A stretch of DNA of 62,304 bases, taken from contig JBAZWT010000007.1 in NCBI GenBank assembly GCA_041660205.1, positions 1 through 62,304 on the forward strand. The letters are read 5' to 3'. Shown in pieces: positions 33,421-42,949 of this stretch. A program made the translations under genes and the position numbers. The DNA comes from Candidatus Babeliales bacterium (lineage in GTDB: Bacteria > Babelota > Babeliae > Babelales > Chromulinivoraceae). Numbering within the stretch: position 1 is the stretch's first letter; each line of letters opens with the position of its first letter. The notes under the pieces were generated by a model. That model saw only the letters and a program-made list of their open reading frames with translations. It was not told the origin of the DNA and searched no databases.

Positions 33421-36117
33421 TTATGAACAACTACCTCCTGTAGTAAAGTCACCTGAAGTAATAGTACCACCTACAACATCAGAGCCATTAAAGGTGAGAC
33501 CTGTAAGAGTCCCGGTTACCGTTGGACTTGAAATCTCTATAAAAATGAATCCCAGAGAAGGATTTAAAACTGCTTGACCACTTGTTGATAAAGTACCGTT
33601 GTAACAACCAGAGGCCAAGAGCTGAGTTGCTCCTGTATATGTAGTATAAGTTGGATTTAATGTACCATTTTGTGAAAGTGTTCCACTCAATCCAGAAATT
33701 GTAAATGTTTCTCCGGCATACATACCACTTGCAATAGGAAATGCGAAAGAGGTTGTATCGGATACAAGAAGATACGTGAAGAAAAGCGTTGCAGCACCGT
33801 TTGAAAAGGTGCTCGATGTAACATCCGTAGCTGTAAAGAAATTATCAGTTGATGTTCCTGTTGCGTTTACACCAGTTAACTCAGCACCAGCTAACTCAAC
33901 TCCTGTAAAGGTATCTGCTCCATGAGTTATTGTTCCAATTACACTTCCAATTTGGTCTAAGCTTACACCTGTAAGCGTTGTTGATGTAACTGTTCCAGTT
34001 CCGTCAACATACCTGCTTATAAATGTACCTGAAGTTACGGTAAAGGTTCCAGTATCAAAATCACCACCTGAAATAGTAAACGATAAGTTTGGCGTTGTGT
34101 CACCAAGTGTCACAAATAATGCATCAAAAGTACCAGCAGAAATATTACCCACCGTTACATCAGTACCAGAGAATGTATTGCTTGCAAAAGTACCTGTTAC
34201 TGTAGCACTACTAAATGTTGCGCCGGTTAAATTTACGCTATAGTAATCACCTGCATACAAACCACTTGGTATTGTAAGGACTCCTGTCACCGTATTGCTT
34301 TGAGTAATTGTTGTTCCTGTAAGTACGGTATTACCAGATGAAAGCGTTCCTCCTGAAAGCGTTCCAGCAATTCCCGATGTAGCAAAAGTGCTACCACTAA
34401 AATCGCCTGAAGTGATATTGAAAGTGTTAACAGGTACATCTGATACTAAAGTAAGTGTCGGAATACCTGATGTTGTAAATGTGCCACTTGTAATTACCCC
34501 ACCCGTTATGTCAGTAACAGTAAGCACATTTGTTGCAGGATCAAAAGTACCAGTAAGTTGAACGTTGTTAAATTCTCCATTTGTTAATGTTACATCTGCT
34601 TCGACCACTGTTGTTTTATCATCTTCATATACAGCTCCTACTACAGATCCTGTTTGTGTAAAATGATAAGAATTAATAATAAAAGATAAAGTACCTTGTA
34701 AATTTGAACATTTAAACAATTTATTATTGTAAGATGATGAAGGCGTTGATATTAGAAAGAAAGTTTCTCCTGAGTCGCCATCGTAAACAAAAGTTTGTTG
34801 ACTGAGTTGGGTTGAAGTAACTGCTTTAGCATTCATTAATGCTACTATAGGATTTATTCCTGCTGGAGTAGAAATTCCAAGTGAATCAATTGCTACTTGT
34901 TGTTTTCCTCCCGGATTATTTTTTTTTGCTAAATTAACAGGTTCCGGTTTTGCTGTAGAAGCAACAGAAGCTGGAAGAGTAACTTCTTCAGATGTATAAA
35001 CTTGTGCATCAGAAGCTAGACCACTAGAGTTAATCAATCCATTGATATCAGATCCTCCTCTTATGAATCTTGAAAAACGTTTTGTTTTTGTAGGCGTAGA
35101 TTCATTAATCGTTTGGCTTGATGATAAAAATCTACCGCGTTTTGCGATAGTTTGAAGTACATTCCAAGTACCGCTAGCCGGCAAAGTTAATTTGTTATAT
35201 ATAAATGTTTGTTCATATGATCCAACTATAAGCTGATAATATGAAGAGTTGGCGTTATTAGTTTGCAAGCTAAGAGAAACACTCAGACCAAAAAGCAGAT
35301 CGCCTTTCATTCTTTCACCAAATAAATTCCATTGGCCAGAACCGGCATACTTATATACTTCTGCATAATTACTATTTTCGCTAAAAGCAGAAGCTCCAAT
35401 TGCAACAAGATCGCCTGTTAAATATTCTAATGAAACACTAGCTCCAAAGTTAGAAGAAGTATCACCAGATATATTACCAATTTCACTCCATGAGCCAGAA
35501 ACATATTGATATATTTTCACATTATCATTGATAGGGGAGTTCCCAATTGCCATTCTAGTACCAGTTGCATTTATTGATACTGAATTACCGATCAAATCGC
35601 TTCCTAATTGAGACCATGAACCACTAGCATATTGATAAACCCTTGCTATACTTGTGTTTGTATTTGAATTGTAAGATCCATACGCAACAATAGTACCATC
35701 CCTATTTACAGATACACTCATTATTCTTGCTGGCGCTAGAAGATCGCCTCCTAATTGAGACCATAAACTACCATCGTATTGATAAACTCTTAAAACAGTT
35801 GTACCTGCAACTGCAACAATAGTACCATCTCCACTTAAAGGTACATCAAATCCATCACTTGATATAATGACATTTCCAAGCTGAACCCACACATTATCAT
35901 TACTTGTAGCATTTTCATTATATTCATAAACTCTTATGTAAGCGCCATCTCTTACTACAATTCTTGATCCATTCTCACTTATTGATACAGGTATATTTCC
36001 TTGTGCTAATTTAAACGTTTGCCCAAGTTCAAAAAACTCCGTACCCATACATCCACTTAAGACAAGCAGCAACAGTCCGCAAAAAAAGCTGGTAAAAACT
36101 TTATAATTCTTATTCAT
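33421..36117 (-). CDS. Large lipoprotein: propeller-like half plus Thr/Gly-rich beta-solenoid
   Basis: I start at ATG 36117 because MNKNYKVFTSFFCGLLLLVLSGC is a lipoprotein signal with lipobox LSGC (Cys23); an upstream in-frame start adds 15 residues before it. The N-terminal 370 residues contain repeated propeller-style units (RVYQYDGSLWSQLG, RVYQYASGSWSQLG, KIYQYVSGSWSEIG). After a linker, residues about 480-898 are rich in Thr, Gly and Ser, with solenoid-like repeats (TGTFDPATNVLTVTD, SGTFTTSGIPTLTL). It is the second gene of a unit whose first gene is outer-membrane barrel 2, which parallels the barrel 1-giant protein unit. Probably surface-exposed. Confidence 0.82.
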   Translation of the reverse strand: MNKNYKVFTSFFCGLLLLVLSGCMGTEFFELGQTFKLAQGNIPVSISENGSRIVVRDGAYIRVYEYNENATSNDNVWVQLGNVIISSDGFDVPLSGDGTIVAVAGTTVLRVYQYDGSLWSQLGGDLLAPARIMSVSVNRDGTIVAYGSYNSNTNTSIARVYQYASGSWSQLGSDLIGNSVSINATGTRMAIGNSPINDNVKIYQYVSGSWSEIGNISGDTSSNFGASVSLEYLTGDLVAIGASAFSENSNYAEVYKYAGSGQWNLFGERMKGDLLFGLSVSLSLQTNNANSSYYQLIVGSYEQTFIYNKLTLPASGTWNVLQTIAKRGRFLSSSQTINESTPTKTKRFSRFIRGGSDINGLINSSGLASDAQVYTSEEVTLPASVASTAKPEPVNLAKKNNPGGKQQVAIDSLGISTPAGINPIVALMNAKAVTSTQLSQQTFVYDGDSGETFFLISTPSSSYNNKLFKCSNLQGTLSFIINSYHFTQTGSVVGAVYEDDKTTVVEADVTLTNGEFNNVQLTGTFDPATNVLTVTDITGGVITSGTFTTSGIPTLTLVSDVPVNTFNITSGDFSGSTFATSGIAGTLSGGTLSSGNTVLTGTTITQSNTVTGVLTIPSGLYAGDYYSVNLTGATFSSATVTGTFASNTFSGTDVTVGNISAGTFDALFVTLGDTTPNLSFTISGGDFDTGTFTVTSGTFISRYVDGTGTVTSTTLTGVSLDQIGSVIGTITHGADTFTGVELAGAELTGVNATGTSTDNFFTATDVTSSTFSNGAATLFFTYLLVSDTTSFAFPIASGMYAGETFTISGLSGTLSQNGTLNPTYTTYTGATQLLASGCYNGTLSTSGQAVLNPSLGFIFIEISSPTVTGTLTGLTFNGSDVVGGTITSGDFTTGGSCS

Positions 36118-36192
36118 ACATTCTCTCTTTTTTAATTTTAAAAGTACCACAGTAAAAACCATGGTACTTTTAAAAAATAATTACTTTGTAAG

Positions 36193-37929
36193 TTAAAAAT
36201 TGATAGATGCTTGAGCTCCAACAGCCCATAGATTTACGGCATTATTACTTTGATTAACCACAAATTCCGTAGAGCCAAAAACACTTACGTTTGGAGTGTA
36301 TCTATGCTCTTTGAATGTATAACCAAATTGGCCAAATACTTTACCAGTCATTGCACGCGCTGCAGCAGCACCCGCAACATCAAGAGCTTCATTTATATTT
36401 GCTGGAATTCGGTTAGTTGCTAAACGAGCATCTTTAACACCTGCTGGAAGTGATGTTGGATATGTTAATACAGCTGGAGGTACTCCTACACCAATAACGC
36501 GATCTTGTGATTTATTAATTTTTGCTTCAGGTTCACAAAGGTTCAAAACTAAAACAAAATCATTATTTGAAATACTACGATCATCTTCACTTACCTGACG
36601 ACCAAGAACTGCAAAATCGTTAAGATTAGCGCTACGTTCTTCTACTAAATTACAACAATCAAAGGATAAACACTCTCTCGATCTTCCCCAGAACTCGCCA
36701 CCTATCATGAAATTCCAATTATCTTTATAAAAATCAAAACCAACTGCGGCTGATCCTTCAACTCCAAATGTTGAATGTACCGGCATGGTTGTAACATTAA
36801 CAGCATTCGTTACAAATGAAGGAATGCGACCCGTTGGATTATCTGTTGATGGATTTCCAGGGAAATAATACTGAATCAACATATATTTTGATCCAGGACC
36901 GTTTAATGCAAGATCAAACGAACGCCAGCTTGGTTTTCTGCCGGTAAATAAATGCAATGCTTCTCCCTGGAACCAGAAATCTATTCCTTTGTTTGCACTT
37001 TCACATTCCCATATTTTATAATGTGACGTAACTTCACCACCAACACCCCAATGCCCTGCTCTGCCAAAAATTGGCTCAAGTACAAAATCAGCTTGAGGAA
37101 CGTTGCCCGTTGGGCATGATACTTTAAATCCAATATCAACAAAGCCTTTTTCTGTTGCGTATACTTTGTAACCAATCATTGCTGAAAGATCTGCCATACG
37201 AATAACAGTTTGTTTGCAACTAGCCATACGACCTTTGGTAATAGCTAAAACATTATAACGAGAAGAGTTTACTCCTCCGTTTCCATTTGCAGAGCCTGCT
37301 TGCCAAGCTTGAGTAAGTGTTTGGTAACGTGCATTTGGAGATGGATAAGCTAAATTTACTGTGTCGACAATATCATCTGGTAAGGCAACAACTTCTCTAA
37401 GCGGAGTATCAATCATCATAGCGCCAATTGGAGCTTGCAGTGTAAAAACAAAACCTCGATGATCTTTGTATTGCGCAAAATGAAGCATTATATCAGTGCC
37501 AACATGTTGCACTCGTGGATTTAACTGAATAGCGCCCTGGCCTATCACATTGCCCATACCAAATTGATACGCATCAATGTCAGACTCTCCATTATTTGTT
37601 CCGTAAGTCATTTCATTAGTACCAGACCAGAATGGACGAGCTCCTAAATTTTTACATGAACTACATTTGCCGCCAAAATTTTGCATATATTCTGTAGCAA
37701 CAGAAATCATGCCATTCCATTCTTCTCGGTCAGAATCATTAGTATAAAAAGTTTTTTTATGAATAATATCTCGAGAACTGTATGCGCTAAATGCATGTGG
37801 TTGCCATAAGTTAATTGATTGAGCGCAACCTGTATCACATTTTTTTTCACAACCTGTCTGACAATCTGCCTGAGTCAGGCTAGCGGCAAAGGCTAGAAAT
37901 AGCCCCAACAATAAAAACTTTTTGTTCAT
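36193..37929 (-). CDS. Outer-membrane beta-barrel protein 2
   Basis: I start at ATG 37929 (ribosome-binding site AAGGAGAAG), giving signal peptide MNKKFLLLGLFLAFAASLTQA and a Cys-rich mature N-terminus (DCQTGCEKKCDTGCAQ). The 578-residue barrel ends NLWAVGAQASINF with C-terminal Phe. It is a clear paralogue of barrel 1 across its whole length. It also precedes a large exported repetitive protein (76-base gap). Upstream, between it and the divergent J-domain gene, is a 17-base dyad (38017-38033) that could be a shared operator. Confidence 0.85.
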   Translation of the reverse strand: MNKKFLLLGLFLAFAASLTQADCQTGCEKKCDTGCAQSINLWQPHAFSAYSSRDIIHKKTFYTNDSDREEWNGMISVATEYMQNFGGKCSSCKNLGARPFWSGTNEMTYGTNNGESDIDAYQFGMGNVIGQGAIQLNPRVQHVGTDIMLHFAQYKDHRGFVFTLQAPIGAMMIDTPLREVVALPDDIVDTVNLAYPSPNARYQTLTQAWQAGSANGNGGVNSSRYNVLAITKGRMASCKQTVIRMADLSAMIGYKVYATEKGFVDIGFKVSCPTGNVPQADFVLEPIFGRAGHWGVGGEVTSHYKIWECESANKGIDFWFQGEALHLFTGRKPSWRSFDLALNGPGSKYMLIQYYFPGNPSTDNPTGRIPSFVTNAVNVTTMPVHSTFGVEGSAAVGFDFYKDNWNFMIGGEFWGRSRECLSFDCCNLVEERSANLNDFAVLGRQVSEDDRSISNNDFVLVLNLCEPEAKINKSQDRVIGVGVPPAVLTYPTSLPAGVKDARLATNRIPANINEALDVAGAAAARAMTGKVFGQFGYTFKEHRYTPNVSVFGSTEFVVNQSNNAVNLWAVGAQASINF

Positions 37930-38016
37930 AATCTTCTCCTTTTTATAAAAGTATCGTACAACTCTCTTGAAACTAAAATAATAAAAACAATTTTGCAAAT
38001 CAGGACAAAAAACAAT

Positions 38017-38033
38017 AACAGTTTAAAACTGTT
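38017..38033. promoter_or_regulatory. Dyad symmetry between divergent barrel 2 and J-domain genes
   Basis: AACAGTTT-A-AAACTGTT is an exact 8-bp dyad with a one-base centre, placed between divergent starts at 37929 and 38100. It has operator-like geometry, but no regulator is known. Confidence 0.4.
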
Positions 38034-38099
38034 GCGAAAAAATCCACACAATTAATAGTCTGTACGTTGTGCTATTTCATAAATAAATGAGGAACTTTT

Positions 38100-39617
38100 A
38101 TGAACAAAATTGAAAAAAACTTAAAAATTTTCTTACTGCTTACCAGTCTTTTTATATGCAATCAAACTTTATTTACTCCTGAAGAAGGTCCTGAAAAATC
38201 AGGAGAACAGCAGAAGCGAGAACAATCTCAAAAACCTGATGCTCAAGAAAAAGAAACAGCTGAGCAAAGAGATGAACGACTTCGCAATCAAACTTGGAGG
38301 GAAACAAAATTAAGTGAAATGCACAAGAAAGCATGGGTACATATTAAGGATGCCATTTTTGGAAAACCTGAAAAAGTCAAACTTGACGTAGAAGAAAAAC
38401 AAGCTGCTCCAAAAGCTAAAGCATCAGAAGGTGATTCTAATAAAGTATCAGCTTCTGAATTCGAGGCAGTTGCTCCAGAAACAAAAGTAACAGCTAACGA
38501 TAATTCTCCAGCGGCAAATGAAACAACCCCAGAAGCTGCTCCCAAAATAACAGATTCTGGATTCGAGTCAGTTTCAGAAACAAAAGCAACAACTCTTTCT
38601 AATTCTCCTGTAGCTAAAGCTGCTAAAGAATATATTGATCCACAATCGTTAGAAGGACGAAGGATTGCAAGCGAAAAAATTGCAAAGGAAAAGGCTGCAA
38701 AGGATGAAGCTGATGCTAAAGCAATAGCCTCAGAAAAAGAAGCTGCTCAAAGAAAAGAAGCTGAAAAATTCGTGGAAAAATCTACTCCTATGCTTAAAAA
38801 AATAAAAAATCTCAGTGATGAATCTAGCCGTAAACAGATGCTCGAATTGTTAGATTTAGATCCTACAAAACCTTACACAAAAAAAGAAATCGTATCAGCT
38901 TACAGAAAAGCATCTACTATATGGCATCCTGATAAATGGTCGCAGGCAACAGACGAAATACGAAATGAAGCAACAGAAATTTTCAAGAAGATAAATGATG
39001 CATACGAGTCTTTAGTGGCAAAACAGAATAAGTATGAAATAGCCAATAAAATTAGTGAGAAACTTAATCTCATATTTAAACAAAAAAATTTAAACAGTTT
39101 CTCTGAAGAGAAGATATTAAATCTAAAAAATCTATCGTGTGAGCTCTTAGGATTAGATCCTAATGAGCCTTATAGTACAACGAAAACTGAAGACGCAGTA
39201 AGTAAATTGCAGTATGGTCTTACCGATAGTGACCTTGATCTTAAATTTGAAGACGATATCAAAAAAGCTTCATCTTTCTTAAAAAGAGAATATTTTCAAG
39301 CAAAAAAAGATGAGGCAATACTAAAACGCGTTCCTTTTGAACCTGAGCAAGTTAAAGAGTTAAGCCCTAGTGGCATTAGCCGATTGGATGATGTACAAAT
39401 TAGACTACTAACTAAAGCAGATCAAATTAAAAATCTCTCAAAAGCCCAAATTGATGCATTTACAGATATTCAACTCTCAAAGAAAAAGGATGGCGATGGT
39501 TTCTCTGATGATAAAATCAAACAATTAAAGAAACAATTTGAAAGCTTAAAGCCAACAGCTGAAGAGACAAGACTGTTCGAGGAAAGAATAAATAAAGCAA
39601 GACCACCTAAAAAATAA
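38100..39617 (+). CDS. Exported J-domain protein with intact HPD
   Basis: The 505-residue protein has a signal segment (about residues 8-26), a long low-complexity Ala/Glu/Lys/Pro linker, then a J-domain at about residues 247-310 with the HPD motif intact (IWHPDKW, His276-Pro277-Asp278) and KKINDAYESL closing it. The C-terminal quarter has L-x-x-x-Q-I repeats like the paralogue at 25342 (ISRLDDVQIRLL, IKNLSKAQIDAF). J-domains stimulate Hsp70 ATPases. A secreted one suggests either a periplasmic partner or targeting of host Hsp70 (inference). Confidence 0.87.
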   Translation: MNKIEKNLKIFLLLTSLFICNQTLFTPEEGPEKSGEQQKREQSQKPDAQEKETAEQRDERLRNQTWRETKLSEMHKKAWVHIKDAIFGKPEKVKLDVEEKQAAPKAKASEGDSNKVSASEFEAVAPETKVTANDNSPAANETTPEAAPKITDSGFESVSETKATTLSNSPVAKAAKEYIDPQSLEGRRIASEKIAKEKAAKDEADAKAIASEKEAAQRKEAEKFVEKSTPMLKKIKNLSDESSRKQMLELLDLDPTKPYTKKEIVSAYRKASTIWHPDKWSQATDEIRNEATEIFKKINDAYESLVAKQNKYEIANKISEKLNLIFKQKNLNSFSEEKILNLKNLSCELLGLDPNEPYSTTKTEDAVSKLQYGLTDSDLDLKFEDDIKKASSFLKREYFQAKKDEAILKRVPFEPEQVKELSPSGISRLDDVQIRLLTKADQIKNLSKAQIDAFTDIQLSKKKDGDGFSDDKIKQLKKQFESLKPTAEETRLFEERINKARPPKK

Positions 39618-39621
39618 CTTT

Positions 39622-41304
39622 TTAAGCTATATACTTTTTGTGCGCAACTAACTGCATGATCTCTTTTATGTGCACAACCTGAGATAAAAATGCTTGCTCC
39701 ATTTTGCTCGCTAAAAATTCTGTATACTCAGGTAGATATCTAAAATTAAAGGTAACGTAAGGAGCAGTTGTTACGTCAATATCTTTGGTTGGAAAATAAA
39801 GATACGTAGCCACATTTTTATTGTAAGAATCTGTTCGAGGATCATTAAAAACAGTCATCGTTTCAGCACTTAGCTGCTTAAGTGTTACTTCCGACATTTT
39901 TTCTGGCATCAATAACCCTTTACGTTTGCCGTAAGCAGCAATTTCTCGGATTGTTTGCAGGTCACCAGGATTAGAATCATACATTATAATAATATCAAGC
40001 GCACGTTCAGGTCGATTTATAAGAGTTGGTACTGGAAGATTAAAATCTATGCCAGCATCAAAAAGTCCCAAAGTATCACCATCTTGTCTGTAATTTGGAA
40101 ATTTTGCATACGTAATCGGATTTCTTTCTGCTATTATTTTTTGAATCAAATCTTTTATATAATTTTGAACCAGACTGTTACTCAGTAAAGCATTTTTATG
40201 CATTTGCCCAAATGGCTGCACATCTACCTGTAAGTCAATTTGAAATAAATTATCAGCTAAAGACTTTGTTCCTCTTAATTTTAGTTGCTCTTCATTAAGA
40301 TCTTGTACCGTTGCCGCAAAGGCAGATCCATACATTCCTAAATAAAAACTGATAGGATATTCAAGCTTTACGCTGTCAAGATTTAACTGCCCTTTGCTAA
40401 ATTCTGATCCTAAATATTCAACTGGCACATACCCTAAATCAATACTGCCAGCTTGAAATGGACTCATCTCAAACCATTCATAATTGCGCACGGTTGTTTC
40501 ATAAATAGAAGCACAGAGTGGTAGTGGCATACGCCCAGACTGCATAGATGGTGCGACCGAAGACCATGTCGCGTCCAGTCTGTTATCTCCAGCAAGTTCT
40601 AAACTATAATTTGCTACCAATGGTCCATACACATTTATTAAGCTTATTGGTTGATCGTATGCAACTCGCTTTGCTACTTCAATAAAAAAATTATCGCTAA
40701 GTGATAACGGCAACAATGGTGGCGGATATATTCCATTAATTCCAAAAGGTATCTCTTCAGAAAGTGACTGAAAAAGATGCAACTTCATGTCGATTAAAAT
40801 ATCTAATGTATTTTCATAATGTCCCGTTGCAGCCAAATAACACAAAGGAGCTATGGTCCATGTTGCTCCCGAAAGGCCTGCTACATAAAGTGTGGCATCA
40901 AAAACTTTTGATTTTACTGCCCCTGTCAAAAACCCTAACGTTCCTATCATAGCTCTATTGCCACCTCCGCTACAGCAAAAAGCCACTTTCAAAGGTTTAT
41001 CTATTTCAAATTCGTCTTTTAAAACAACTTGTACATTCTTTAAACGATTTTGCAGAAAAAGTTTTTCTTGAGAGCATAAGTCTCCTGTTATCTGCACAGC
41101 AACAGGAGCAGACGGCTTTAAAGTAGGATATTGATACTTAATTAATTTTTTGAGCAAGATTTCTGGCGACGAAATAATAGCACTGAAAATGTTAGACCTG
41201 CCAAAAAATCTTTTCGGCTCGTTTTTACGTACTTCACCTGTAGATAAAGATGATTGAGTTAAAAATAAGATGCCCAAGAACATAAGCGATTTATAAGCAT
41301 TCAT
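39622..41304 (-). CDS. Eukaryote-like cytosolic phospholipase A2 (cPLA2) homologue, exported
   Basis: The 560-residue protein has a signal peptide (MNAYKSLMFLGILFLTQSSLS) and a full cPLA2 catalytic domain. The glycine-rich loop CSGGGNRAM (Arg117) and nucleophile elbow YVAGLSGATW (Ser145) are 28 residues apart, exactly as Arg200 and Ser228 in human cPLA2-alpha. The catalytic Asp416 lies in LFDAGIDFNLPVPTL, matching the family D-x-G-x-x-FNLP motif. The intermediate segments EWFEMSPFQAG and LGMYGSAFAATV also match. No C2 domain is present. It probably cleaves fatty acids from phospholipids and, being exported, may attack host membranes. Acquisition from a eukaryote is plausible but not proven. 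Confidence 0.92.
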   Translation of the reverse strand: MNAYKSLMFLGILFLTQSSLSTGEVRKNEPKRFFGRSNIFSAIISSPEILLKKLIKYQYPTLKPSAPVAVQITGDLCSQEKLFLQNRLKNVQVVLKDEFEIDKPLKVAFCCSGGGNRAMIGTLGFLTGAVKSKVFDATLYVAGLSGATWTIAPLCYLAATGHYENTLDILIDMKLHLFQSLSEEIPFGINGIYPPPLLPLSLSDNFFIEVAKRVAYDQPISLINVYGPLVANYSLELAGDNRLDATWSSVAPSMQSGRMPLPLCASIYETTVRNYEWFEMSPFQAGSIDLGYVPVEYLGSEFSKGQLNLDSVKLEYPISFYLGMYGSAFAATVQDLNEEQLKLRGTKSLADNLFQIDLQVDVQPFGQMHKNALLSNSLVQNYIKDLIQKIIAERNPITYAKFPNYRQDGDTLGLFDAGIDFNLPVPTLINRPERALDIIIMYDSNPGDLQTIREIAAYGKRKGLLMPEKMSEVTLKQLSAETMTVFNDPRTDSYNKNVATYLYFPTKDIDVTTAPYVTFNFRYLPEYTEFLASKMEQAFLSQVVHIKEIMQLVAHKKYIA

Positions 41305-41379
41305 ACATTTACTCTATTTTTTAATTTTGATTTCAAACAATCGAAACTAAATTAAATAAGAGAGAAGTGCAAATGATTT

Positions 41380-42756
41380 TTAATCCATATCCTCAAACTT
41401 GGTCAGCTCACGAAGGAAGCGAAGTGGAATGGTACCCGTAGGACCGTTACGCTGCTTACCAATGATCAACTCAGATAGTTCTGGATTTTCTGTTTCTGAA
41501 TTGTACACGATGTCACGATATAAAAACATAATAACGTCAGCATCCTGTTCGATCGCACCAGATTCTCGAAGATCTGAAAGCATTGGTCGTTTGTCTACAC
41601 GGCTATCGACAGCACGAGAAAGCTGAGAAAGTGCAATGATAGGCACTGCCAATTCTTTAGCAAGAGATTTTAAGAATCGAGAGATCTCTGAAACTTCTTG
41701 ATGACGGTTTTCATGACGTCGACTTGAATGCAGTAGCTGTAAGTAGTCAATAACAATAAGCCCTACATCATGCTTTGCTTTCAGTTGTCGAGCCTTTGCT
41801 CGAAGCTCCATAATGTTAAGCGCAGCTGTATCATCGATGAACAATTTCATTTCACCAAGCTCTGCAGCCACATGGGTCAAAGCAATCCATTCCTCAGAAG
41901 AAATGGTCGCGTTACGAATTTTTTGGTGATCAATGCCTGATTCAGTTGAAAGAAGACGAAGCGTTAATTGCTCTGCTGACATCTCTAAAGAAAAGACACC
42001 AACTCCAGAGCTTTGCTTGGCAGCATTAATGGCAATGTTTAAAGCAAATGAAGTTTTACCCATAGAAGGACGCGCAGCCAAGATAACTAAATCACCTGCT
42101 TGAAAACCAGAGGTCATTTTATCCAGACCTTTAAAAGAAGTTGCAACCCCGGTAATCCCGCGACTTGAACTTTTAATAGATGAAAGATGCTGGAATGTTT
42201 TTTTTAACCAAATATTAAGTTGAACAAAATTCTGCGATGACCGATTATGAATGATTTGAAAAATTTTCTTTTCTGCTTCATCAATAACATGGTCTACTTC
42301 TGTTTCATTTTGATTGTAACAGCTTGTAATGATATCAAGAGATGAATGTATCAGATTTCTTAGTACGGCCTTTGAGCGAATAATTTGTACGTGCTGTTCA
42401 AGCATGCCAAAAGAAGGAATGTTTTCTTGGAGCTCCATGAGATAGGTAATATCTCCAGCCATAGCGAGCTCACCAGATTTTTGCAGAGCATCTTGTAGCG
42501 TGATCATATCAATGCGTTGATTGTTTTGCGATAAGCTGAGCATGGATTTATAGATAGCTCCATGCGCTGGTACATAAAAATCTTGCGGCTGCAATGTTTC
42601 TTCAAGCGTTGGAAAGCAGGTATCATCTAAAAGTACGGCACCGAGTACAGACTTTTCAGCTTCAATCTGCATAGGCAGTGATTTTCCAAGCAACGTTTCT
42701 TTTTGTCCGTCGCTTTGCACATTTTTTTTAGGAAAATTATTGGTATATTGTTGCAC
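41380..42756 (-). CDS. dnaB: Replicative DNA helicase DnaB
   Basis: DnaB is the hexameric helicase of the replication fork. I choose the GTG at 42756, which has AGGGAG 9 bases upstream; the frame is open for 50 more codons upstream, but these run through a repeat and a hairpin. From GTG the product is 458 residues, the family norm. The N-domain (MQIEAEKSVLGAVLLDD), Walker A (ARPSMGKTS), Walker B (VGLIVIDYLQLL) and RESGAIEQDADVI are all present. rplI lies upstream on the same strand, 193 bases away, as in many genomes. Confidence 0.96.
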   Translation of the reverse strand: MQQYTNNFPKKNVQSDGQKETLLGKSLPMQIEAEKSVLGAVLLDDTCFPTLEETLQPQDFYVPAHGAIYKSMLSLSQNNQRIDMITLQDALQKSGELAMAGDITYLMELQENIPSFGMLEQHVQIIRSKAVLRNLIHSSLDIITSCYNQNETEVDHVIDEAEKKIFQIIHNRSSQNFVQLNIWLKKTFQHLSSIKSSSRGITGVATSFKGLDKMTSGFQAGDLVILAARPSMGKTSFALNIAINAAKQSSGVGVFSLEMSAEQLTLRLLSTESGIDHQKIRNATISSEEWIALTHVAAELGEMKLFIDDTAALNIMELRAKARQLKAKHDVGLIVIDYLQLLHSSRRHENRHQEVSEISRFLKSLAKELAVPIIALSQLSRAVDSRVDKRPMLSDLRESGAIEQDADVIMFLYRDIVYNSETENPELSELIIGKQRNGPTGTIPLRFLRELTKFEDMD

Positions 42757-42778
42757 GAAACATTGCTCCCTATACAGC

Positions 42779-42807
42779 ACGTATCCCTGCGCAAAACAGG
42801 GATACGT
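42779..42807 (-). promoter_or_regulatory. Hairpin in dnaB leader
   Basis: A perfect 11-bp stem (ACGTATCCCTG / CAGGGATACGT) with a 7-base loop ends 22 bases before the GTG start. The 5' arm TCCCT could instead pair with AGGGA in the ribosome-binding site, so it may modulate dnaB translation (inference). Confidence 0.5.
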
Positions 42808-42875
42808 AGCAGTAACTTTAAACTTCTTAGTTTTTTCTGATCTAAAACAAATGTCAATTTTTCTCAGTTGACAAT

Positions 42876-42932
42876 TTGCCCACCACTCATCTTGCCCACC
42901 ACTCATCGTCCTCGGGCTCGACCCGGGGATCC
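42876..42932 (-). repeat. Family-B repeat with 16-bp tandem duplication upstream of dnaB
   Basis: On the - strand it reads GGATCCCCGGGTCGAGCCC, GAGGACGATGAG and then a duplicated 16-base unit (42876-42891 and 42892-42907). It matches the copy at 21917-21983. It inflates the apparent dnaB reading frame (GGQDEWW) and should not be taken as part of the protein. Confidence 0.75.
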
Positions 42933-42949
42933 AAGTAGTTAAATTATCC

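Noticed and set aside
41380..42906. Longer dnaB from an ATG at 42906
   Set aside because: The added residues come from a family-B repeat and a hairpin; the GTG at 42756 has a good ribosome-binding site and gives the normal family length.
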